A stretch of DNA of 64,000 nt from Cognaticolwellia mytili (GTDB taxonomy: Bacteria > Pseudomonadota > Gammaproteobacteria > Enterobacterales > Alteromonadaceae). How positions within the stretch are numbered: the stretch's first letter is position 1; each line of letters opens with the position of its first letter. The position numbers were made by a program, and so were the translations under genes. The DNA is taken from the NCBI RefSeq assembly GCF_002104475.1, contig NZ_NBOF01000001.1, forward strand, positions 558,001-622,000, given 5' to 3'. The notes beneath the pieces are model-generated. The model was not told the origin of the DNA. It searched no databases and saw nothing but the letters and a program-made list of their open reading frames with translations. Shown one piece after another: positions 25,919 to 35,306 of this stretch.

Positions 25919-27376
25919 ATGTCTGAAACTCAAACCATTCGACAACCTTCAATGTTGGATTCACTCATTCCAATTTTTGTTCTGATTTTTTTATTAGTGG
26001 CAGCGGTTACTTTTTTTGGTGATAGTTCTTCTTCGGGTCCTAACCAAATTGCTTTGTTATTAGCAACTGGTGTTGCGGCGATTATCGGGCTGAAAAATGG
26101 GCATACTTGGCATGAAATGGAAAAAGCGATAGTTCATGGGATATCAATTTCACTAGGCGCAATTCTTATTTTGTTAGCAGTAGGCTCGTTGATTGGTACT
26201 TGGCTCTTATCGGGTACAGTACCAACAATGGTCTACTATGGTTTAAAGGTTATAGACCCGAGCTGGTTTTATGCGGCTGCTTGTATGGTATGCGGTATTG
26301 TTGCTATGAGCATTGGGAGTTCGTGGACTACGGCTGCTACTGTTGGTGTTGCTTTTATTGGAATATCTGGAGGGTTTGAGTTATCTGCTTCGGTTACGGC
26401 CGGTGCGGTGATTTCAGGAGCTTACTTTGGTGATAAATTATCACCATTATCAGAAACAACTAACTTAGCACCTGCTGTAGCTGGTAGTGAGCTATTTGAG
26501 CATATTCGCTATATGTTATGGACGACAATTCCATCGATTACTATCGCACTGATTTTGTTTCTTATAATTGGCTTTGATCATTCATCAACCGAAGTCGGTA
26601 ATACGGATAGCATCTTATTGTTAACAAATACGTTAGAAGATACATACAATATATCTGTATTAAACTTAATTCCATTGCTAATCTTGCTTATGCTAGCTTA
26701 TAAGAAAATGCCTGCGTTGCCAGCTGTCGCAATTGGCGCTATTATCGGTGCAATATGGGCTGTAGCTTTTCAACAAGAACTAATTCTTACCATGGTTAAA
26801 GACGGTGCAGAGTCAACACAAGCAATTATTATGGTTGTTTGGACAGCGTTTTTTGATGGCGTTGTTGTAGAAACTGGTAATCCAGAAATTGACGAATTAC
26901 TTAGTCGAGGTGGGATGTCAGGTATGCTAAATACTATTTGGCTTGTGATCAGCGCATTGAGTTTTGGTGCGATGTTAGAGCACTTAGGTATGCTAAAAAA
27001 ATTCGTTGAGTCAATTCTAGCAGCAGCTAAATCAACAGGTAGTTTAATAGCAAGTACTGCTGCTACTTGTATCGGCACAAACTTAATTACAGCCGATCAA
27101 TATATGGCGATAGTTATGCCTGGTCGTATGTATAAAGAAGAATATGAAAAACGAGGGTTACACCCTGTTCTTTTAAGTAGAACACTGGAAGATTCTGGTA
27201 CCATAACATCGCCATTAATTCCTTGGAACACCTGTGGTGCATTTATGTTTGGTGCTTTAGCATTAACATCCTATGACTACATATTTTACTGTTTTTTTAA
27301 CCTGATCAATCCGGTAATAGCGATTGTTTACGGTTATATGGGCTTTAAAATTAAAAAAATAGTGACAAATAACTAA
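25919..27376 (+). CDS. nhaC: Na+/H+ antiporter, NhaC family
   Basis: This is a polytopic inner-membrane antiporter of 485 residues with about eleven hydrophobic segments. NhaC-family landmarks are SIGSSWTTAATVGVAFIGI, VISGAYFGDKLSPLSETTNL and the C-terminal LEDSGTITSPLIPWNTCGAF. It would exchange sodium for protons, fitting a marine bacterium with a sodium cycle; relatives also carry malate/lactate or amino acids, so substrate is inferred. It stands alone between two terminators and should have its own promoter. Confidence 0.88.
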   Translation: MSETQTIRQPSMLDSLIPIFVLIFLLVAAVTFFGDSSSSGPNQIALLLATGVAAIIGLKNGHTWHEMEKAIVHGISISLGAILILLAVGSLIGTWLLSGTVPTMVYYGLKVIDPSWFYAAACMVCGIVAMSIGSSWTTAATVGVAFIGISGGFELSASVTAGAVISGAYFGDKLSPLSETTNLAPAVAGSELFEHIRYMLWTTIPSITIALILFLIIGFDHSSTEVGNTDSILLLTNTLEDTYNISVLNLIPLLILLMLAYKKMPALPAVAIGAIIGAIWAVAFQQELILTMVKDGAESTQAIIMVVWTAFFDGVVVETGNPEIDELLSRGGMSGMLNTIWLVISALSFGAMLEHLGMLKKFVESILAAAKSTGSLIASTAATCIGTNLITADQYMAIVMPGRMYKEEYEKRGLHPVLLSRTLEDSGTITSPLIPWNTCGAFMFGALALTSYDYIFYCFFNLINPVIAIVYGYMGFKIKKIVTNN

Positions 27377-27404
27377 AATATTTTCAAAATTAATAAATAT
27401 TCAT

Positions 27405-27429
27405 AAAGCCTGTTTACCACAGGCTTTTT
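27405..27429 (+). terminator. Terminator after nhaC
   Basis: AAAGCCTGT (27405-27413) pairs with ACAGGCTTT (27419-27427) around TTACC, with the T run to 27429. Confidence 0.88.
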
Positions 27430-27488
27430 AATTTCTATTATTGCTGTTCTGTTGCAATAATAATAAAAGTACCTTGTTAAGGATTTTC

Positions 27489-30044
27489 ATGAGTGATTTT
27501 ACCCCACGCTATTTGGCTGACTACAGCGAATCAAATTTTTCTATTTCCACGGTTGAATTAACCTTTGAGCTTAACGAGCACAAAACTCGTGTTATTAATC
27601 GGATGCAGATCTCGAAAAAACAACCCAGCGATGCACCTTTAATTTTAGATGGTGAGCATTTAAAGTTATTATCAGTTTCGTTGAATAAAGCACTATTAAG
27701 TGATGATGATTATCAAGTCAATGATATGTCACTTACCATCAATGTAGCTGATGCTGAATTCTTATTAGAAATAGTGACTGAGTTAAATCCTATTGAAAAT
27801 ACGGCACTTGAAGGCTTGTTTAAGTCAGGTGATGCCTATTGCACGCAATGTGAAGCAGAAGGTTTTAGACGTATAAGCTACTACCTTGATCGTCCTGATG
27901 TTATGGCAACGTTCACCACTAAAGTTATTGCTGATAAAGCAAAATTCCCTTACTTATTATCTAATGGCAATAAAGTGGCAGCAGGCGATTTAGCCAATGG
28001 TCAGCACTTTGTTCAATGGCATGACCCATTTCCGAAACCTAGCTACCTATTTGCTCTCGTTGCAGGTGATTTTGATGTATTAACGGATAGTTTTCGTACT
28101 TGTTCAGCACGAAATGTTGCTTTAGAAATATTTGTTGATAAAGGTAACCTTGATAAAGCTCATCATGCGATGGCGTCGTTAAAGCATTCTATGGCATGGG
28201 ACGAAGAAACCTTTGGTCTAGAGTATGACCTCGATATTTATATGATTGTCGCTGTCGACTTTTTTAATATGGGCGCAATGGAAAATAAAGGGCTAAATGT
28301 ATTTAATAGCAAGTTTGTTTTAGCGGATGAAAAAAGCGCTACTGATACCGACTACTTTAATGTCGAAGCGGTTATTGCTCATGAGTATTTTCATAACTGG
28401 ACAGGTAACCGAGTAACTTGCCGAGATTGGTTTCAATTGAGCTTAAAAGAAGGATTAACGGTTTTTCGTGACCAACAGTTTAGTGCTGACATGCATTCTG
28501 CTGTTGTTACTCGTATTCAAAATGTTCGAGTATTACGTTCGATGCAGTTTGCGGAAGATGCCGGACCAATGGCTCATCCAATACGGCCAGAGAAAGTCTT
28601 GGAAATGAACAATTTTTACACCTTAACTGTATATGAAAAGGGCGCAGAAGTTATTCGTATGATCCATACGCTATTAGGAGCTGAAAAATTCAGAAAAGGT
28701 ATTGACCTTTATTTTGAGCGTTTTGATGGCATGGCAGTGACGTGTGATGATTTTATCAATGCCATGGCTGATGCCTCGGCTGTCGATTTAACGAAATTTA
28801 AAGGCTGGTATGAACAAGCGGGCACACCTCAGCTTAATGTTGAAGAAAGCTTTGATGCTGATAGCAATACCTATCAAATATCAATCACGCAGAGTAACGG
28901 TGAAAACACCGCATTGCATATCCCTATCGGTATTGAGCTTATTAGTGTTGAATCGAAAAAAAGTGCAGCGCATTTATTGCAATTAACTGAACAGAAGCAA
29001 ACTTGGTCATTTCAAGGCTTTGCACGCAAACCAGTATTAGCATTATTAACAGGCTTTACGGCGCCAGTAAAAAGTCAACTTTCACAGTCTGATCAAGACT
29101 TAGAAACCATCATGAACCATGCTGATGATGAATTCTGTCAATGGGATGCAGGTCAAACGTTATTATCAACTTACATTAAACGAGTTATGGCAGCGCCTGA
29201 GTTAACGTTGCCAAGTAACTTGATTGATGCGGTTCGAAATATACTTCATAGCGATGCTTCTGCGGCATTTAAAGCCGAGCAGTTAACTTTACCTAGTTTT
29301 AGTGAGTTAGCTGACAGCATTGAAGAAGTAGATCCAATAGCATTGTTAGACGCTATTGATAAAGTGAAACTCGGTTTAGCCACTGAGCTAGAAGCTTTGT
29401 TTTTACAGCACTATCAGCAAAATATTCAACAAGAGTTTGCTAATGATGGCAAAGCTATTGGCCAACGTGCGTTAAAAAATATCTGTTTGTCTTATTTGAC
29501 AACGTTAGCACCGCAACAGAGCCTATTAGCTGAGCAATATCAAAATGCTACCAACATGACTGACAGTTTAGCAGCGTTAAATAGTGCTGCTAAAGGTAAC
29601 GCAGAGAGTTTTACCATTATGATGGCTGATTTTGAACAGAAATGGAATTCTACAGCATTAGTTATGGACAAATGGTTTTCCATTCAAGCGAGTGTATGTG
29701 ATGAGACTATTTATGCCAATTTGGCAAAATTAATTAAACATCCATTATTTACGTTAAATAATCCAAACAGAGCTCGGTCATTGATTGGTGCGTTTACCAT
29801 GAATAATCCGCGCTATTTTCATTGTAGTAGTGGGCGTGGATATCAGTTTTTAATAGAACAAATAAAACTACTTAATATTATCAACCCACAAGTAGCATCT
29901 CGAATGATCACGCCATTAATTCAGTTTTCGTCATTGGATCAAAAGCGACAAAAAATGATTAAAACTTTACTTGTTGATTTATCTAAACAAGAAAACTTAT
30001 CAAAAGATTTAAAAGAAAAGTTAGATGCCGCATTGGCCGGTTAG
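27489..30044 (+). CDS. pepN: Aminopeptidase N
   Basis: PepN is a broad zinc aminopeptidase (M1 family) in the final steps of cytosolic protein turnover. From ATG 27489 it has 851 residues. GAMEN is at 262-266. The zinc motif HEYFH has H298, E299 and H302, with the third ligand E321 in KEGLTVF. A long helical C-terminal domain follows. An in-frame start 48 bp upstream is rejected because AAGGA precedes 27489 and the terminator of nhaC lies just before. The DUF2835 gene follows after 9 bp. Confidence 0.96.
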   Translation: MSDFTPRYLADYSESNFSISTVELTFELNEHKTRVINRMQISKKQPSDAPLILDGEHLKLLSVSLNKALLSDDDYQVNDMSLTINVADAEFLLEIVTELNPIENTALEGLFKSGDAYCTQCEAEGFRRISYYLDRPDVMATFTTKVIADKAKFPYLLSNGNKVAAGDLANGQHFVQWHDPFPKPSYLFALVAGDFDVLTDSFRTCSARNVALEIFVDKGNLDKAHHAMASLKHSMAWDEETFGLEYDLDIYMIVAVDFFNMGAMENKGLNVFNSKFVLADEKSATDTDYFNVEAVIAHEYFHNWTGNRVTCRDWFQLSLKEGLTVFRDQQFSADMHSAVVTRIQNVRVLRSMQFAEDAGPMAHPIRPEKVLEMNNFYTLTVYEKGAEVIRMIHTLLGAEKFRKGIDLYFERFDGMAVTCDDFINAMADASAVDLTKFKGWYEQAGTPQLNVEESFDADSNTYQISITQSNGENTALHIPIGIELISVESKKSAAHLLQLTEQKQTWSFQGFARKPVLALLTGFTAPVKSQLSQSDQDLETIMNHADDEFCQWDAGQTLLSTYIKRVMAAPELTLPSNLIDAVRNILHSDASAAFKAEQLTLPSFSELADSIEEVDPIALLDAIDKVKLGLATELEALFLQHYQQNIQQEFANDGKAIGQRALKNICLSYLTTLAPQQSLLAEQYQNATNMTDSLAALNSAAKGNAESFTIMMADFEQKWNSTALVMDKWFSIQASVCDETIYANLAKLIKHPLFTLNNPNRARSLIGAFTMNNPRYFHCSSGRGYQFLIEQIKLLNIINPQVASRMITPLIQFSSLDQKRQKMIKTLLVDLSKQENLSKDLKEKLDAALAG

Positions 30045-30053
30045 GGTAGTGTA

Positions 30054-30269
30054 ATGAAATATTATTTTGGTATTAATATGACGAGCCAGGAATATTTGCC
30101 TTATTACCAAGGAAAAGCTCAAAGTATTATTGTTGTTTCTAACGAAGGCATAAGGGTAGAATTTCCAGCAATGCATTTACGAGGCTATTTAACTTCTAGT
30201 GGTATAAGAGGGCAGTTTTGTCTACAAACACGAGATAACAAGTTTTTATCTTTGGATAAAATCGCTTAA
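30054..30269 (+). CDS. DUF2835 family protein
   Basis: This 71-residue cytosolic protein has a tryptophan-free, beta-rich pattern: YYFGINMTSQEYLPYYQGKA, RVEFPAMHLRGYLTSSGIRG. DUF2835 proteins are commonly found right behind pepN in gammaproteobacteria, as here (9 bp gap), so cotranscription is very likely. Function is unknown. Confidence 0.8.
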   Translation: MKYYFGINMTSQEYLPYYQGKAQSIIVVSNEGIRVEFPAMHLRGYLTSSGIRGQFCLQTRDNKFLSLDKIA

Positions 30270-30576
30270 TTAGAGCCTTTGCTTTAAACAGTGGTCAGAC
30301 CATTATTTTTTAATTACAATCATTCGCCGATGTTATTACGACGGTTAATTTTGTTCACGATCTGCTACTTTCACCTTATTAGAAACCCCTGTTTTAAACG
30401 TAAGTTTAAAACAGGGGTTTCCTCTCATCAGATGACTTCATTCAAGTCTTTAAAATAAAGGGCTTTAAGTGATGTTTTAGCACTTGCCTCATAGTAGAAA
30501 TGATGTAATTATTGTTTCATACCATTTACATGGATTTATAAAAATAAAAATGCAAATAGCACCAGGGGAGATACAA
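30270..30576 (+). other. Intergenic region before the DUF1302 cluster
   Basis: This 307-bp gap holds the long hairpin at 30383-30420, a short TGGT/ACCA stem followed by T-rich sequence near 30293-30310, and GGGGAG (30564-30569), the ribosome binding site of the next gene. No further gene is seen; an open frame from 30484 is only an upstream extension of the DUF1302 gene. Confidence 0.5.
30383..30420 (+). terminator. 17-bp perfect hairpin with GUAA tetraloop
   Basis: AAACCCCTGTTTTAAAC (30383-30399) and GTTTAAAACAGGGGTTT (30404-30420) are fully complementary around GTAA, a GNRA-type loop in RNA. Only three T end the stem and no T-tract follows, so it is a likely transcript end or RNA stabiliser rather than a textbook terminator. 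Confidence 0.6.
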
Positions 30577-32670
30577 ATGAAACAAAACCTTCGTAACGGT
30601 TTTTATAAAAAGCCTTTGGCTTTGAGTATTGCAGCCGCAATGATGACATTGGCAGGCGCTAGTGCTCAAGCAAAAAACTTTGAATTAGGAAAGTTTGATA
30701 TTAGCTTCGATTCAACATTTTCAGCAGGCTCGAGCTGGCGTGTGGAAAATCGTAATTGGAATGACAATACAGGTAAATCGAATAATGTGAATAATGGCTT
30801 TGATTTTAGCCAATATAGTCCATATGCAACAAGCCTAAACCCAAATCCAACGCCAAACAATGCGACGGTTTGGAATGGTGCTGGCAGCTATTCTACTAAT
30901 GGTGACAATGGCAATTTAAATTACGATGCTGGTGAAAGCTTCTCAAAATTAATTAAAGGCTCTCATGAGTTAGACGTGCGTTACGAAAATTTAGGCTTTT
31001 TTGCTCGTGGCATGTATTTTTATGATTTTGAAATGATGGACAATGACCGAGCTTGGGCTAACCCTAGTACGGGCAAGGTTAATGATCCATGTCGTGACGA
31101 TGAAGCGCGTGATCAACTGTGTCGTGATATTCGCTTGTTAGATGCTTTTGTTTATGGTGATTTTGATATTGGTGAAATGCCATTTTCAGTGCGTGTTGGG
31201 CAACAAGTGATTAGTTGGGGCGAAAGCACCTTAATTTCTCATGGCATAAGTGAACTTAATCCAATTGATGTTGCTCGTTTAAAAGCGCCAGGCTCTGAAT
31301 TAAAAGAAGCTTTTATTCCTTTTGGGGCGGTTTGGGCTTCTTTAGGTGTTACTGAAAACTTTAATGTTGAAATGTTTTATCAGTACAGCTGGGAAAAGAC
31401 AGTATTACCAGCACCAGGTAGTTATTTTTCAAGCAATGATTTTGCTGGTGATGGTGGGCAGTATAATAATGTTCAACTTGGTTTTTCCGGCAATCCAGAT
31501 ATGGATCTTGATGGAATGATCCAGCATTTAAATGCATTCCGAAGTGATATTGCAAATGGTACAGTTTCTTTAGCCAATGCGGCATCTTCTTATTTAGGTG
31601 CTTTTCCGGCAAAAGTCACTTTAAGAGAAGCTGGCGCTGAAAATGAACCTGATGATGGTGGCCAATATGGTTTGCGTTTATCTTGGTTCTTACCAGAATT
31701 AAATGATACAGAAATTAGTCTATATCACATGAATTATCATAGTCGACGCCCAGTTTTCTCGGGTATAACGGCTGACTTTTCCACACAAGCACTAGTAGGG
31801 GATTTACTAACTACCGGAGAGTTAGGTGGTGATCTTGGTTATATCGTGAATAATCAGATTACAGAGCAAAACTATACTAATTTGAGTGCATTTTCTCGTG
31901 TTGAGCTCGACTATGTTGAAGATATAAAACTTTATGCGTTGAGCTTTAACACGGCGATTGGTACTACATCAGTAGCAGGTGAAGTGACATTCCGTCAAGA
32001 TGAGCCATTACAAATTGATGATGTTGAATTACTGTTTGCGGCAATGCCTCAGCAGTTAGCCAATGATCAAGGTCGTGATGATCTTAATGGAATTTCACAG
32101 ATGGATATATTCCCAGGTGGCTCAAGAGCTAATGGTTTTATTCTTTCTGATACCTTACAAGCGCAAGTAACTTTAACTCATTTATGGGGACCTTCATTTG
32201 GTGCTGGTCAATTAACGACACTACTTGAAGTCGGTGGTATTGATATTCGCGACATGCCTGATCAAGATGTTTTACGTTTAAATGGACCGGGTACTGATAG
32301 AAGTGGTGGTGTTTCTAATAATCGTTCAGGATTAAATATTGCGATACAAGATGGCGTTGAAAGCAACCCATTTCCAAGTGCATTTGCCTGGGGTTATCGC
32401 TTTGTCGGTAAATTAGATTATAGCAATGTCTTCGCTGGAATTAATATTTCACCAAAAATTGTATTTTCACATGACGTTAATGGTATTACTCCAGATCCAT
32501 TGTTTTTGTTCGTAGAAGATAGAAAGTCAATGTCGCTTGGTGTAAATTTTGACTATCAAAGTCGTTGGTCGGCAGACATAAACTACAACAGCTTTTTTGG
32601 TGGTGTAGGAACAACTAATAAATTGGAAGATCGCGATTACGTGTCTTTTAACATTAAGTATTCTATATAA
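30577..32670 (+). CDS. DUF1302 family outer-membrane protein
   Basis: From ATG 30577 (GGGGAG 7 nt upstream) the product has 697 residues with a long signal peptide ending GASAQA. The mature protein is rich in alternating beta strands and aromatic residues, with typical DUF1302 parts such as GQQVISWGESTLI and NPIDVARLKAPGSELKEAF, and it ends with strand SFNIKYSI, fitting an outer-membrane barrel. It heads the DUF1302-DUF1329-YCF48-RND cluster. Such sets are thought to move hydrophobic compounds, but no substrate can be named. The DUF1329 gene follows after 22 bp. Confidence 0.82.
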   Translation: MKQNLRNGFYKKPLALSIAAAMMTLAGASAQAKNFELGKFDISFDSTFSAGSSWRVENRNWNDNTGKSNNVNNGFDFSQYSPYATSLNPNPTPNNATVWNGAGSYSTNGDNGNLNYDAGESFSKLIKGSHELDVRYENLGFFARGMYFYDFEMMDNDRAWANPSTGKVNDPCRDDEARDQLCRDIRLLDAFVYGDFDIGEMPFSVRVGQQVISWGESTLISHGISELNPIDVARLKAPGSELKEAFIPFGAVWASLGVTENFNVEMFYQYSWEKTVLPAPGSYFSSNDFAGDGGQYNNVQLGFSGNPDMDLDGMIQHLNAFRSDIANGTVSLANAASSYLGAFPAKVTLREAGAENEPDDGGQYGLRLSWFLPELNDTEISLYHMNYHSRRPVFSGITADFSTQALVGDLLTTGELGGDLGYIVNNQITEQNYTNLSAFSRVELDYVEDIKLYALSFNTAIGTTSVAGEVTFRQDEPLQIDDVELLFAAMPQQLANDQGRDDLNGISQMDIFPGGSRANGFILSDTLQAQVTLTHLWGPSFGAGQLTTLLEVGGIDIRDMPDQDVLRLNGPGTDRSGGVSNNRSGLNIAIQDGVESNPFPSAFAWGYRFVGKLDYSNVFAGINISPKIVFSHDVNGITPDPLFLFVEDRKSMSLGVNFDYQSRWSADINYNSFFGGVGTTNKLEDRDYVSFNIKYSI

Positions 32671-32692
32671 GACAGGTTTGAGGATTATTGTC

Positions 32693-34081
32693 ATGAGAAA
32701 TTTATTAAAAAATTCATTTAAAAAAGCCACGCTGGTATCAATGGCGGTGACTGTAGCGTTAACGTCAACGGTTGCTTCTGCGAAAATTAGTACAGAAGAA
32801 GCAGCTAAACTGAAAACAGAGTTGACACCATTTGGCGCTGTACGTGCTGCGAATGCAGACGGATCAATTCCAGAATGGACAGGGGGTATTACGTCAGCTC
32901 CTGCAGGTTACACAGTTGGCGATCATCATATTGACCCGTTTACTGGCGATAAAGTTCTTTACACTATTACGGCAAAAAATTTAGCAGAATATAAAGCGTT
33001 ATTAACACCGGGACAAGTCAAGTTATTTGAGACTTACCCTGATAGTTATAAAATGGACGTATATCAGTCACGTCGTTCAGCTTCATATCCAGAACATGTT
33101 TATCAAGCAACACTTGATAATGCGACTAAATCTGAATTGGTTCAGGACGGAAATGGAATTATTGAAGCGGCAGTTGGCGTACCATTCCCTATCCCAAAGG
33201 ATGGCTTAGAGGCAATTTGGAATCATATTCTTCGCTATCGCGGTGAAAAAATTATCCGGGAGGGGGGCCAAGCAGCACCCACTGCATCAGGTGACTACAC
33301 TTATATGGGCTTTGATGATCAACTATTGATCCCATATGGTGTAAAGGGCGTTAAAGCTGAAGACTTACAAAAAACCAACATTTTGTTTAAGTTTAAGCAA
33401 AAAGTTACCGAACCAGCTCGTTTGGCTGGTACGGCATTATTAGTTCATGAGACGATGGACCAGATAAAAACCCCTCGTCAAGCATGGACTTATAACACTG
33501 GTCAACGTCGTGTCCGTCGTGCACCTAATGTTGCCTATGACGCACCTGGTACAGCTTCGGATGGTTTAAGGACTACAGATGATTTTGATATGTTTAACGG
33601 CGCACCAAATCGTTATACATGGAAACTTAAAGGTAAGCAGGAACTACTGATCCCTTACAATGATTACCGTTTACATAGCGATAACTTGAAATATGATCAA
33701 ATTTTGCAACCAGGCCATATTAACCCTGACTTAGTACGCTATGAAAAACACCGTGTTTGGGTTGTTGAAGCGAGCTTGAAATCAGACACCCGTCATACTT
33801 ATAAGAAACGTGTTTTTTATATTGATGAAGATAGCTGGCAAGTTGCGGTAACAGATATTTATGATAACCGTGATGAGTTATACCGTGTTGGTGTTGCCCA
33901 TGGTATTAATTACTATGAAGTACCTACGCAATGGTCAACACTGGAAGTTTTTCATGATTTACAGTCTCGTCGTTATATTGCAATGGGCTTAGATAATGAA
34001 GCGAAAATGTATGATTTCTCGGCAGCGTTGAAGGATGTAAACTTTACCTCTTCGGCATTGCGTCGTGAAGGCCGAAGATAA
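32693..34081 (+). CDS. DUF1329 family periplasmic/outer-membrane protein
   Basis: The 462-residue product has a signal peptide (ending TVASA) and the DUF1329 pattern that resembles LolB/LolA-like lipid-binding folds. The regions LTPFGAVRAANADGSIPEW, PAPTASGDYTY-like segments and VYQSRRSASYPEHVY are typical, as is YDNRDELYRVG near the C terminus. ATG 32693 has AGGA at 32681-32684 and is preferred over TTG 32678. It is paired with the DUF1302 protein everywhere I know the family, probably as a periplasmic partner. Confidence 0.82.
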   Translation: MRNLLKNSFKKATLVSMAVTVALTSTVASAKISTEEAAKLKTELTPFGAVRAANADGSIPEWTGGITSAPAGYTVGDHHIDPFTGDKVLYTITAKNLAEYKALLTPGQVKLFETYPDSYKMDVYQSRRSASYPEHVYQATLDNATKSELVQDGNGIIEAAVGVPFPIPKDGLEAIWNHILRYRGEKIIREGGQAAPTASGDYTYMGFDDQLLIPYGVKGVKAEDLQKTNILFKFKQKVTEPARLAGTALLVHETMDQIKTPRQAWTYNTGQRRVRRAPNVAYDAPGTASDGLRTTDDFDMFNGAPNRYTWKLKGKQELLIPYNDYRLHSDNLKYDQILQPGHINPDLVRYEKHRVWVVEASLKSDTRHTYKKRVFYIDEDSWQVAVTDIYDNRDELYRVGVAHGINYYEVPTQWSTLEVFHDLQSRRYIAMGLDNEAKMYDFSAALKDVNFTSSALRREGRR

Positions 34082-34093
34082 GCTAATCACTTT

Positions 34094-34126
34094 AAAAACG
34101 GCTGGCAAATGCTAGCCGTTTTTTTT
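34094..34126 (+). terminator. Terminator after the DUF1329 gene
   Basis: AAAACGGCT plus GGC pairs with GCT plus AGCCGTTTT around AAAT, with one G-T pair, followed by eight T. It splits the cluster into two transcription units (DUF1302-DUF1329 and YCF48-RND). Confidence 0.85.
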
Positions 34127-34299
34127 ACAAAGTCTTCAAACAATTAGAATTTTCATTACTGTATTTTTTAGCTAAGCTAAAAAGACATAAACATTTATGG
34201 TATTGATGCGCATTTATCGCGTTAAACTTTTCCTAAACATCGATATCTTATTGAGGCGTGTCCTCAAAGGTAGAATTCATGGAGCTAATATCCTAACTT

Positions 34300-35301
34300 A
34301 TGCGTCTTCTCGTTATTTTAATCATTTTTCTTTGTAGCAATGTTGTTCATGCTCAACTGCTTAGCGCGCGACAAGCCCCGTTAGCAAGCCAGTCACTTTT
34401 ACTTGATATTACCAATATAGCGCAATCCAAGTTAGTTGCCGTTGGTGAACGTGGTCATATTCTTTTATCTGTCGACGGTGTGCAGTGGCAACAAGCCAAT
34501 GTACCTGTACAATCAACCCTAACAGCAGTTTTTTTTCTTGATGAAACTCATGGTTGGGCAGTGGGGCATGACGCCACTATATTAGCCTCTAAAGATGGTG
34601 GAGAAACATGGCAAATACAGCAATATTTACCACAAGTGCAAAAACCACTATTAGATATACTTTTTACTGATAAAAATAATGGTATTGCCATTGGTGCTTA
34701 TGGTTTATTTTATCGCACTACTGATGGCGGCCAGCATTGGGCAATAGAATATCATAATGAGTTCCTCTTTCCTGAAGATCAAGAATATTTAGCTGAACTA
34801 AAACTAGAAGATGAAGTAGCCTTCTTAGATGAACAAAGCAGTATTTTACCGCACTTTAACCGCATGTTCGCAAATGGCGACAATCTATATATGGTTGGCG
34901 AAATCGGTTTGATTGCTAAAAGCGATGATTTTGGCGTTACGTGGCAACAGTTCGATGAAATATATCCTGGCTCGTTTTATGATATTAGTCTTACTAACAC
35001 CGGGACTGCTCTTGTTGCAGGGCTTCGCGGTAACATTTTTCGCAGCGCAAAAGGTGATAGCTCTTGGCAGGTAAGTAATAGTGCGGTTACTGCGTTGCTG
35101 AGCAGTATAATATTAACTAATGATCAGCGTATTTTTATTCTTGGCAATAACGGTGTGTTGTTAGAAAGCCGAGATGATGGGGTAACATTTGTTGAGCATC
35201 CGCAAAAAGATGGGAAAGCCTTGATTAGCGGTGTTTGGTTTAACAATAAAATAATCGCTGTGTCAGATGTTGGCATCAAAAATATTAACGTAACGAAGTA
35301 A
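34300..35301 (+). CDS. YCF48/BNR-repeat beta-propeller exported protein
   Basis: The 333-residue product has a signal peptide (MRLLVILIIFLCSNVVHA) and a beta-propeller built of YCF48-type repeats, visible as TLTAVFFLDETHGWAVGHD and Asp-box motifs SKDGGETW, TTDGGQHW and SDDFGVTW. In photosynthetic organisms YCF48 helps assemble photosystem II; in non-photosynthetic proteobacteria the same fold occurs next to RND exporters and DUF1302/1329 proteins, likely as a periplasmic partner. It is 5 bp upstream of the RND gene, so one unit. Confidence 0.85.
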   Translation: MRLLVILIIFLCSNVVHAQLLSARQAPLASQSLLLDITNIAQSKLVAVGERGHILLSVDGVQWQQANVPVQSTLTAVFFLDETHGWAVGHDATILASKDGGETWQIQQYLPQVQKPLLDILFTDKNNGIAIGAYGLFYRTTDGGQHWAIEYHNEFLFPEDQEYLAELKLEDEVAFLDEQSSILPHFNRMFANGDNLYMVGEIGLIAKSDDFGVTWQQFDEIYPGSFYDISLTNTGTALVAGLRGNIFRSAKGDSSWQVSNSAVTALLSSIILTNDQRIFILGNNGVLLESRDDGVTFVEHPQKDGKALISGVWFNNKIIAVSDVGIKNINVTK

Positions 35302-35306
35302 CGCTC

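Noticed and set aside
30484-30576. Upstream extension of the DUF1302 gene
   Set aside because: The clear ribosome binding site and signal peptide start at 30577; the extension would bury the signal peptide.
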